64,000 bases of DNA from Selenomonas sp. oral taxon 920 (GTDB lineage Bacteria > Bacillota > Negativicutes > Selenomonadales > Selenomonadaceae), in NCBI RefSeq assembly GCF_001717585.1, contig NZ_CP017042.1, positions 657,501 through 721,500 of the forward strand, given 5' to 3'. Each line of letters starts with the position of its first letter. Positions within the stretch are counted from its first letter, which is position 1. Positions 14,627 through 25,800 of this stretch are shown here, in pieces. The notes below the pieces were generated by a model, which was not told the origin of the DNA, ran no database searches, and saw only the letters and a list, made by a program, of their open reading frames with translations. The position numbers and the translations under genes are program-made.

Positions 14627-16792
14627 ATGGATTTTTCACCGTTTCAGAACAAAGAGGGCGTCGGCACTCCTGCGGCGCAGATCACCCGCGTACAATACAG
14701 CAATCAAGGCGCACAGGCGCTTGCGCAGGCACAGGGAGAAACCGGAAATGTGCTTGCTAAGGGTGCTATGACGTTGAAAGATCAGGTGGAGCAGACACAG
14801 GCGCTTGCGGCCAACAACATGTATAACAAGCTCATGAGTGAGGGCACGTTTGAGCTTATGCAGAAGAAAGAGGAGGGCGCACTCAACATCACCGAGGACT
14901 ATGACAAGCTCCAGAAAAAAACAATGGATGCCGTATCTGCAAAATACAAAGGCGTTCTGCGTTATGGGGCGGGCGCAAGAGCGTTCTATGAGTTCACGGA
15001 GCGCGACAATGTAACGCGGCGCACGAATGTCATGCGGTATCAGCAGGAACAGCTTGAGGCGTATAAGAACACGCAGTACAAAAATGCCGTGGATGTTTGC
15101 CTTGACAACGTGCTTGAATATGGGGGCAATGATGCGGCTGTTGATATGGCAATCAATCGGGGTGAGGCCCTTGCACGCGGAATGTACAGCGCTTACGGGG
15201 AAGAACGGGTTAAACATGAGGTGGATGTGATCGCGCGGCAGGCTGTCGGGCAGGCAATGTCCCTTGCGATGCAGACGGCGGATTTTAAGCGCATGGATGA
15301 AATCAGCAATAAGTACGGAAAATACATGGACCCGAATCAGCGGACAGCGGCGCTCGGTGCGGTGCGCAAACACGCACAGCAGGAGATGGAGTTTGCTGAA
15401 TCTCAACAGGCCATGAATGAACTTGGTATTGAGGCGTCAAGAGATACAGTTAAGGCGTGGGTTCAGAAAAATATACACGGGAACACTCAGAGCACAGATG
15501 GACTGCATGCGTTCTATGAACAGACAAAAGGCGCAACGTATCAGCTGAACGCACCACTCAACGGAGCAGATGGAACATATGACTGTGGCTCGTGGGTTCT
15601 ACAAGCCGCTGCGCTCTATGGACTGAACCTTTCCAGTCGTTGCGCGGATGATCAATATGTTGAATTAAAAGGAATGGGGAGAGCGTTCAGCGACCCGCAA
15701 GATTTACACGACGGCGATCTTGTTTTCTGGACGAAAACAGGTGGCGAGGAAGGCCAATATGGCATTTCGCACGTTGGCATCTACAACGCAAAGACAGGAA
15801 AGGTTATGCAGTCTGGCAATCATGGTGTCGCTGAGATTGATTTGAACCTTTATCCCGTAGTTGGTTTCGGGCGCGGTGTGATGGAGACTCCGCCCTCTGA
15901 AATGGAGATCGAGGAGCGAACAGATAAGATTTTCGGCACATTGCAGAAACAGCTTGCTGTGCGTGACCGAGAAGATAATCGCCTGCTTGAACAGGGGCAG
16001 ATGGCAATTATGCAGCTCCAAAATGATGGACAGTATCATTCGGTAGCTGAATATCAGTCGGTCATTACAAGCATTGCCGGCGATAATCCGCGCGTCTCGG
16101 TAAAACTGATGAACAGTGCCATGAAAGCCGGACAGGCAGATCAAGCACGAGCAGAGGCAGCGGCAAATCGACGCGCAGCAGCAGAAGCGGCCGCCCTTAA
16201 AATATCGGGGCCGGAGTATAAATATCAGTTGATCAACGCCCTGCAAACAGGAAAGATCAGCATCAACGATGCTTATGATACGATCATCGGAAATCCGCAT
16301 ATGGAAAATAGTATGCGAAAAGAACTGCTGGATGTCATTGATGATTACAAGACCGGCAAAGGCGCATTTAAGTATGACTGGGGAAGCATCAAACAGGCAG
16401 TCAAGACGGGGCTTGGCGGATATGAAAACGGGATGTTTGATTCGAATTTTGCTGTTGCACAGGATTCGACAGGCTATCTTATTCGTGAGTATCAAAAAGA
16501 CCATAACGGGGAAATGCCGTCTCAGCAGTGGATTATTGAGAAGATGGCGGGAGAGATGGCTCCTATGACAATCTCTGGGAGCGGTGGGTTCTTCGGTTTT
16601 GGTGGAAACAAGATCGATACGAATGAAGCGCAGCTCTTTAACATAGGTATTGCAAGTGTTGTAGATGCAGGAGGCGGCAATTCCATTGTCACTCTGATTA
16701 ATGGTGGCGGTGCATATCACATAAAGACAGATGACCTCATCAATGGTATGCAAAGCGGAAAGAGCGGAAAAGAGATCGTATACGGTAAATAA
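14627..16792 (+). CDS. internal virion protein, gp15-like, with embedded NlpC/P60 peptidase
   Basis: 721 residues; AAGAGGAGG upstream. The N-terminal 270 residues are helical and Gln/Ala-rich as in gp15-type ejection proteins. Residues about 285-415 form an NlpC/P60 domain: C320 in YDCGSW, H382 in ISHVGIY, H399 in SGNHGV, plus LHDGDLVFW. The C-terminal 300 residues are again helical. The peptidase would cut peptidoglycan stem peptides while the ejected tube crosses the wall; T7 uses a transglycosylase in gp16 instead. The fold assignments are by motif only. Confidence 0.82.
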   Translation: MDFSPFQNKEGVGTPAAQITRVQYSNQGAQALAQAQGETGNVLAKGAMTLKDQVEQTQALAANNMYNKLMSEGTFELMQKKEEGALNITEDYDKLQKKTMDAVSAKYKGVLRYGAGARAFYEFTERDNVTRRTNVMRYQQEQLEAYKNTQYKNAVDVCLDNVLEYGGNDAAVDMAINRGEALARGMYSAYGEERVKHEVDVIARQAVGQAMSLAMQTADFKRMDEISNKYGKYMDPNQRTAALGAVRKHAQQEMEFAESQQAMNELGIEASRDTVKAWVQKNIHGNTQSTDGLHAFYEQTKGATYQLNAPLNGADGTYDCGSWVLQAAALYGLNLSSRCADDQYVELKGMGRAFSDPQDLHDGDLVFWTKTGGEEGQYGISHVGIYNAKTGKVMQSGNHGVAEIDLNLYPVVGFGRGVMETPPSEMEIEERTDKIFGTLQKQLAVRDREDNRLLEQGQMAIMQLQNDGQYHSVAEYQSVITSIAGDNPRVSVKLMNSAMKAGQADQARAEAAANRRAAAEAAALKISGPEYKYQLINALQTGKISINDAYDTIIGNPHMENSMRKELLDVIDDYKTGKGAFKYDWGSIKQAVKTGLGGYENGMFDSNFAVAQDSTGYLIREYQKDHNGEMPSQQWIIEKMAGEMAPMTISGSGGFFGFGGNKIDTNEAQLFNIGIASVVDAGGGNSIVTLINGGGAYHIKTDDLINGMQSGKSGKEIVYGK

Positions 16793-16803
16793 CGGGGGTA
16801 AAC

Positions 16804-19800
16804 ATGGATCCGCAAAAAAGAGAAACGATTGAGCAGATGATGCGTCGTGATGTGGCGAGCGGAAATATCGGCGTCAAAATCAAGATGCCTGGAGAGAACA
16901 ACAGCGACGAGCTGAACGATATAGTAAACTATGCGCCGACGAGCGAGTACACGACCTACGAGACAGGCAGGCGTGATGACGCGGGCAATCCGATCATGAG
17001 CAGCGACGTGATGGATTTGATGATGACAAAGTCCTATGAGCCGCAGAAAGAATCGGATTGGTCTGTCTCTAATATTGTGGATGCCGTCTATACAAAGCTG
17101 CGGGAAAACTTCTATGATGGCAGTGTTCAGCCCGTCGATTTTGACAATCCGTATTATACACAGGGAATGACTGCGCCGCCGGAACCGATCACAGGGAAAG
17201 ACCTCATCAAGGGGGTTATGCCCGATAGTTTTCAGGCGTCCAAACTCTATGCGGATTACTTCTACGGCGAGGATGAGAAGCGCGAGCAGATCAAGAAAGC
17301 GCATGACCTCACAGGGATTCGCGCGGAGACGATTGCCAATGACCCCGATGTGTGGGAAAAGGTCATGAAGATTGTCCAGCGTGCGGAAAAACTCAAGAAG
17401 GTGCCCGGTATGCTCGATGCGAACGGCGACCTCAATATGCGACGCGTCTATGAAGCGATGCCATACCTCAAAGAGATTGTCGAAAAGCGTGGCACGAATG
17501 AGGCCGTCATGATGCTCAACAATGCCGAGGGGCTGCAGACGGTCAATGATGCATACAGCAACGAGTTTATGCGCTTCGCGGGAAGTGTCGCAACAGGCGT
17601 AGAGCGCGGCTACTACAACATTCGCAAGCAGATGACCTATGCGAATGCGATGATTGGCAGACGCAAACTCACCGAAGATGAGCAGAATTGGATTACTGCA
17701 CTCGACAAAAAGAAAGACGAACTGCCGGAATATTCCTATGGGGGCGTTGGGCAGACCGTTGGCGCAATGATCGGCGGTGCTGCAGAGAATATCCCGATGA
17801 TTGCATCTGCACAGGGGATTGGAGCGGTTGCAGGAGGTATCACTCTTGCCGTGACAAAGAACCCTGGTGCGGCGGCAAATGTCGGAAGAGCTGCCGCTAT
17901 TGTCGTTATGGGGCTTGAGATCGGCGGCAGTCAATACGAAGAGAATCTGAACAAGCTCGATGCGAAGGGACGCGCGATGTATACGCCGACACAGGCGGCG
18001 GCACTGTCGGCGACACAAGGGCTTGCCGAGGGCGTGATCGAGCAGCTTGCTTTGCAGAAGATTGCACGCACGATTTTTGGGCGGGGTGAGGCAAAAAGCC
18101 TGCGCGACCTCTATGCAGGTGCAGGAGCAAAAGATTTGGCACTGGCCGCAGAAGGGGCAACTGCGAACGAGGCGGCGCGTACGCTCATCAAAGAACGGAT
18201 TCTTGGCGCGGCAAAAGCGGGCGCAATTACGTTTAATACAGAGCTGCAGGAGGAGTTTGCACAGCAGGTCTCGGACATGGTCATCGAGAATATGGCGCAG
18301 ATGGCACTCAAGGGCGATGATGCTGAGATTTCATCTGTCCGGCAAATTCTGCAGAAATCCACGGCTGCGGCAATTGAGGCCGCTCCTTCTATCATGGGGT
18401 TTGGTCTCATCGGTTTCGGCGGTCATGTTGGCGCACATACGAATACAATGCTCGGGGCACGCGCTCATATGGAGAATCTGATCAAAGACCGTCTCTATCG
18501 GAGCGTCAATGAGAATCAGCACCTCATGAATACTGTTGAGGCGGTAGGGGATAACCTGAAGAACGTACAGGAACTCCAAGGCAAAGCACCTGATCTTGTG
18601 AATGAGATGCTTGATTCGCAGAACCGCCGCTATGGGATAGAGACAACGGCCGTAGATATTGTATCACTCAATCAGGAAGAGGGCGGCGCGGAGCTTGTGC
18701 AGGAGATTGCTGCCGCAAATAACATCAGCGCAGAGGAGCTGCAGGCGTGCGCGGATGGGACTGGGATGCTGCCTGTCAAAACGTCTACTCTCCAACAGAT
18801 GACTGCGAATCTCGATGATGGAAAACGCAAGGCACTCTTCCAGAATATCACGAAGTCCTCTGACCTATTCACGGATAAGCAGGCGCAACATGAGGCGAAA
18901 ATTGTCAAGGAAGTGCTTAGTGCGTTCCAGTCGAAAACAGAAGAGGAAGTTGGCGATTCCGTTGACCGTTACGTGGAGAGTGCATTTGCAGAACATGAGC
19001 ACCGCGCCCTTGCACGGGATATTTTGCTTGCAGATGTGAATCATCCTGCGGCAGAAATTAAGCGTCGCATGAACCGTCTGGATTCCGATCTCGCAGAACT
19101 GACAGCCGTACAGAATGACGGCAGTGCGGAAGCGGCAGAGTATCTTGCACAGATACAGCCTGAGATTGAGAAAATCAATGCACAGAAAGACGCTCTCGAA
19201 GCGGTTGCAGGCGCAATAAAAGGCCTCCAACCCGGGGATGTTGTCGCAACGGCGGAACTGTCTCCTGAGGCGAGAAGCGTCTATCATGAGCTTGCGGGTC
19301 AGCTCGGAGGAGCAAAAAGCAAAAAAGCCCGCACGGCTGCGCGAGCATCTGCACTCCTTGCGGCGCGTTATGCAGATCGTATGGCGGCAATTTATAGCGA
19401 AGTGAAGGGAGAACCGTATACCGCTGCGGACTATATCCGTGATCATCTGCGCGTGGATGCGTATGCAGACGATCAGAAGAAAGAGGCTGCGAAGAAAAAG
19501 GCTGAAATCGTCAAAGGATTCATCGACGAGAATTTCCCTGATGCTAATGAACGTGAGATGGCTGTTGCGGCAACCTTGCAGGATGCTGTGAGCCCTGCGA
19601 AGGGGTGGCGTACCCTCTACAAAGACATTGTATCAGAGCGTGATGAGCTGCTGCGCCCTGCTTTGGATGCTCTCGACCGTGGCATGGGCAACGGTGTTGA
19701 CATCGTCCCGATTGACGACGACGGGCGCGGCATCCGTGTGTCCAATAATGAGCCGTGGTATCGGGACTTTTACAAGGAACATGGTCGTGCACCGCGCAAG

Positions 19801-22800
19801 GGCGAACTCATTGATCTTGCCTATCTCCTTACAGTGGGGGATTCCTCTGCCCCACAGGTGGAGGGGTGGATGCCGAGTTCGCAGGAAGCTGTCGATGCGA
19901 TGCAGGAGGCAAGGGCGCAGCTGGACGAGCTGAACGGCTATATCCATACGCTTGAGAATATCAAGGAACGTATGATGCAGATGGATGCTGTGGCAAATTC
20001 GAAGTTCTATCAGATGTCCTATTGGGAGAAGATGGCTCTGGAAAAATTTAACCATAGAGTTGTTGACATTCAATTCGTTGAGGTGGATGAGAAACAAGCA
20101 CTGAAATCTGCGTTTATTGGTATTCGCTATGATGACAATGTGTATCAGATCGGCGATGAACTTGAAAACTCTCATGACTGGCCGGAGGGGAATTGGACGG
20201 AAACTGAGCTCGATGGGGCTTGTGCTGTGGATGTAATGAATTTCGGCGGTGACTATCAAGACCTTGATGAACTCAAGGAACATGCAATCGAGCAACTGAA
20301 CGACAGCAATGAATATCTGAATGAAAACGTATATCTTATTTCAGGGACATCCTATGAGTATGGGAATGACCCGAACGAAGTCATTCTTCGCAATCCGGAG
20401 GTAATCGGAATCCTCAAATTGGTGCGTTGGGATGAACTTAGTGAGGAGGAGCAAGAACAATATAGGCAGCGACAGGAGGAGACGTCTGATGAAGTAAGTA
20501 CGGAGCAAAACACCGGGCTCCAGTTTACCTATGATGGAAAAGACGCAGGCGATCTGTCTGGAGATGTTCTTGAAGGATTGGAGTGGCTCGATGGATGGAA
20601 AAATGTTCATGACACTGAGAGCCTGCGGGAAAAGTATAACGATCTTTTAGCAAGTGGTGAGCGCACGGTAGAGAGCGATAAGAAATACCTTGCGCATGTA
20701 AATAAAGCACTTGCTATGCTGGAAAAGAATCCGAATACCACAAAGGAAGATTTCGCAAAGGAATTTCATCCAGATAGCTACATTATGTCGACGATTAACT
20801 ATCCTTCAAGCGATGGCCTTGCAGCAGACTTGGTGTACGAGAAAGAAGGGATACAAAAGTCAATCGATATGTCTCAGCATCGTGTGGATGTACTGAAGAA
20901 GATTGACCCCGATAAGTTGCGGTGGAAAGAACCTGAAACAGAGACGTTTGAGCAGAGTGCATGGCACGGTTCTCCGTATGACTTCCGTGAGTTCCTGCTT
21001 GAGATGATCGACACAGGTGAGGGCGCACAGGCGCACGGCTGGGGGCTGTATACGGCGCAGGATCGTGCAGTCTCGGAGGAATATAAGGAGCACCTGAAAG
21101 AGAATCACAAGACGCTCTATACGATGCTGTACGACGGTAAGCCGATTGCAGATGCGCCGCCTGAGGTACAACAGGCACTGCAGGCACTTGAGGATAATGC
21201 ACACGATGTGGAGCGCATGGGCGCTGCTGCTGTGATTGCTAGGGAGCGCAAGTGGCATGTACGGGAAAAGGAAAACTGGGATGGGATTGTGGCGGAGTTC
21301 GACCGCCCGCTTGCGCTCTATGAGGAGAATCCGAAGGTGTCTATGCGGGAGTTGCGCGCCTCTGTGCCAAAGCACAGCAATGCAGGGATGACGATCGATG
21401 CCGCGAAGCCATCCGAGAAAGGGGGACGTCGCACGGCGGCGGATGTAGTACGCGCTCTCAATATGTACCGTGTGATGTTTGTCGGGTATGCGCGCAAGGA
21501 GGAGGTGGCGATTCACGCACTTGATTCGGTGGATCCTGAGAAGGTTCATCTGGATGTGAAAAGACCTGTCGGAAAGCTCTACCACGTCGAAATCCCCGAC
21601 GATGATGTGCTGCTTGACGAGCAGAAGTCCTTTGACGAGCAGACCAAGTTCGTACAGGAAAAGCTGGAAGAGATGTTTTCCCGTGCTGATACGTACACCC
21701 TTCTCAGTAGGCTTGGAAAGACGGACACTCGATTTGACGATCTCAGTGGGGATTATGATGATCTGTTGAGCATGGAAGATACTCTATCCAGATCGGATGA
21801 AGTCTATGAATGGCAGAAAGAGGAGGCAGAGGAACTTCGACGGACGTATGAGAAGAATCTTGTAGACCTCCTTGATGGTGCAACGCTTCCGCAAGTATAT
21901 TTGCGGAGGTTTAAGTCGGGACGAGAGATATATCAATCAATCTCTGATGTGTTTTCACAGCTTCGCGGAGACAAAGAAGCTTCTCTTGCGCTGAACGAGG
22001 TCGGAATCAAGGGTATCACGTACGATGGACAACGTGATGGTCGTTGCTATGTTATCTTCGACGATAAGGCAATTCAGATCATTGAGAAGTTCAACCAAGA
22101 GCAGGCGCATGGAGCGAAGGGCAATATCACGGCGACGCTTGGCGGTACGCAACGTCTGATTTCTCTCATGCAGGCGGCAGATCAGTCGACGTTTATGCAC
22201 GAGATGGCGCATAACTTCCTGTTTGATTTGGAACATATCGCAGAAGTTGCACCAGAGAGCCGCTATGCCAAAGACCTTGCCGCAATCCAGAAATGGGCGA
22301 CGTGGACGAAAGGTGCGGCGGACGAGTACGTGGGGACAGCTTCTGCGGCAGAGTTTCGTAACCGTGAGGAGAAGATTCTTGCGGCAGAGAAGAAGGGTGA
22401 CGCGGCAGAAGTCGAACGTCTCAAACGTGAATGGATGCAAGAGCGTTTCGCCCGTGGATTCGAGGAGTATTTGCGCAGCGGGGAAGCCCCTGCACAGGGA
22501 TTGCGTGCCGTGTTCCGTCGTTTCAAAGCGTGGCTGACACGTATTTATAAGGATGTCACGGGTGCGGGTGTGCGTGCCTCTGCGGAGGTTGAGGCAATCA
22601 TGGCGCGGATGATCGCAACAGATGAGGAGATCGAGGCGGCTGCTGTTGTCAAACGTGCGCAGCGACTCCAAAAGATTGACCCCGAACTGCTGACTGCGGA
22701 CTCTGCGGAGACCATGATTCAGTGGGAAACGGAGGCGAAGGAGCGCGCAAAGGAAACGCTGCTCAAAGAGCTCATCCGTGAGATGCAGGGACGCGACGTT

Positions 22801-25800
22801 GACGCGCACATGAAGGACTACGAAGCGCAGCTGAAAGTCGAGATGCGGGAGAATCCCGTTTGGCAGGCGGAGGCGGTGGCGGAGACCTTCGGCGTTGGTC
22901 AGGTTATCGCAAGCGGCTATTATCCGACGGTGGAGGCGTATGAAAAGGCACTCAAGGACGCGGGCGGCGGATTCGATGCAGCATACAATCGTCAGATGCG
23001 CGAGGAGCGGGAACGCTACAAAGCGGAGATGCCCAACGCCGAGACGATTGCGCAGCGTGCGGAAGAACTGCTTGCAAGCGAGGAATATACTGCGCGTCAG
23101 ACAGCTCTTGAAGGAGAGCTCCTAAACGAGTATATCAAGGCGTATGACAACGCACCGCAGCGGCTCAAGGACGCAATGATCGGTGTCGTCCGTGCGCTCG
23201 AACGTGAGGAGGATGCGCCGCTTGAAAAGGCGGTGACGGCTCTCAAATACGCGTTCCGCTGGCAGGAGAAGCAAGCAAAGGAAATTGATGATCTGCGGGC
23301 ACTCCTCTCTTCCGCAAAAGAATCAGGAGAGGAAGATCGCGCAAAGATGCGTGAGAAGTTCGGGGAGGCATTTAACCGACTCAAACTCTCTGCGGCGCAG
23401 AACCTCGAAGCCGTACGCAGTCTCCGCGATTCGGCGGCCGGCAGGGTTGCTGCGATGCGTGCATATGCACAGCAGCATCTTGAAGATGCGCCCATCCATG
23501 AGGCAACAAATACGCGCCATTGGATGCGGCAGGTACAGAGCGCCGCAAAGGAGGCGGAACGTCATCTCACAAATATGCTCCGCAAGAATAACGGCATTGA
23601 GAAGGAGGATACAGGAGACAAAGACCTTGCGGCGGCACGAGCGGCAAAGACCCGACAGCTTGCAATGGAGGCAATGACGCATGAGAGTGTCAAGCTGAAA
23701 CGTGAGCTTGATCGTCTTGTGAAATACTTTGCCCGTCGGGAAAAGAATCTTGCCAATGACAAGACCGCCAAGATCGACGGAAATCACCGTTATTTCATTC
23801 ATCATCTGATGTATGTGTTTGACCTGCGCCGCTCCGATGGGATGCCTCTTATGGGAGATGGTGTGCGGAGTTGGCCGGCACTCATGGAGGAACTCAAGAA
23901 TTCCAATGATGGGCTTGACGGCGTGGAGATTCCCGATTGGCTTTCCTCTGCCGCAACTGCGCGGGACAAACAGCGTAAATACACACAGCTCTCCATGCAG
24001 GAACTCCGTGATCTTCGTATGCTCATCGAATTTCTCTATGTGACAGGGCGCAACAAGAATACGCTCCTCATATCGGGTGAGAATATCGATGAGGTCGCGG
24101 CTCGTATGTATCAGAACTATGAGGAGCATATCGGTGAGCAGGACGGCGGAAAAGAAGCTCACGCCTATATGGTGCAGCTTTTGAAGCCGGAAACAATGCT
24201 CAAGGTCATCGGCGGCAAGAGCGGTGCGATTGTGGATTATCTCTACAACACACTCTTTGACGCACAGGAGAAAAAAACAGAGGCGCTTGAAAAGAACGCC
24301 AAGCGATTGGAGGTGATCATCGGACAATACTACACGCAGAAAGAGAGGCGCAAAGCGTGGAGCAAGAAACTCGGGATAAACCTCACGGATGGCACAGAAC
24401 TGACGAAGGAAAACGTGCTTTCGATGGCGCTCAACTGGGGAAATAAGGGCAACCGTTCCCGTCTTGTCGCAGGTCTCTCGACAAAAACTCCATACACGGA
24501 GAATGACGTTGAGGAGATTTTTGCAAAGACGATGACCAAGAAAGACTGGGCATTTGTGCAGGAGATTTGGGATTATCTCAATGAGCACGGCGATGCGGTC
24601 AATGAGGTCGTCGAAAAGACCACCGGCACGCCGATGAAGCGTGTTGCACCGGATGAATTTACGATCGAGGCGTCGACGGGAGAGCCGCTGACCATTCGCG
24701 GCGGGTACTATCCGATTCGGTATGACCCGAAGCGTTCTGAGCGTGCAGCAGATCAGGAGCTTGCAACTGTCGCCGAATCGGTTGGCGGCGCTATGGCGTT
24801 TGGGTCTGGAATGGGCTCAACGAAGAACCGTGCAAACGGGGCTCCGCTGGGGCGGCCACTTGACCTCTCTTTGGATGTCATGTATCGCCACATTGATCAG
24901 CAAATCCATATTGCGACGATGCGTCTTGCCTGTCGTGATGTCTATAAGCTGATGAGTCATTCGGCGGTCAAAGAGCCGATATTACAGTCGCTCGGTAAAG
25001 ACGCGTATGACAGCCTGAAACGATGGGTTGAAAGCGTGTGGCAAGAGCCAATGAATAACAATCTTTACATTGAGACTAAAGCGGAGGAGTGGCGCGCGAA
25101 CACGGTGACGGCGATTATGGCGTTCCGTGTATCGACTGCACTTCTCAACGCATCCAATATTATGCCGATGGCAGACCGACTCGGAACCGCTAATGCGATT
25201 CTGGCAATGCTGCAGTACCTTCGTCATCCGCAGAGGATACGTCAATTCGTGCTCAATGATTCGGCGTTTATGCGGAACCGTGCGCACAACATGGACCGTG
25301 ATCTTAATACCAAAGGGAAAGACGTTTTCGGCGGGAAATATTCTGTCCGTAAATTTCTTGTCAAGTATGGGACATGGCTCATGGAGGAGACGGATATGCT
25401 TTGCAGCATACCGACTTATTACTGGACATATCAGGAGCGGTATAACAAAGAGCTGATCGACGGTGCAGATGAGATTATTGCCCGTGAGCGTGCGCACAGA
25501 GAAGCCCACGAGGCAGTACGTTCGATCTTTGGTTCTGCGGATTCGATTGACCGATCTGCGGTACAGCGTTCGCAGAGTGGACTTGTCAAGGCGTTTACGC
25601 CATTCTTTAGCTTCTTCAACGCACAGATGAATGCGGTGTGGGAGAAGTATTATGCGGGGCGTTATGACAAACACAAGACCAACTTTGTCGAGCGTTATTC
25701 TGCGTTCGTGCGCTCCTATCTGTTCCGTTTTGTTGCGATGGCCGCAATTGAGACGGTGATCAGGCAGAGCCTTGAGGCGATTTCAGCGGGGAGTGGTGAT

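Noticed and set aside
16717-18018. Long minus-strand open frame of 433 codons
   Set aside because: It lies antisense to the giant gene, has no ribosome site, and its Arg/His/Ile-rich make-up is typical of shadow frames.
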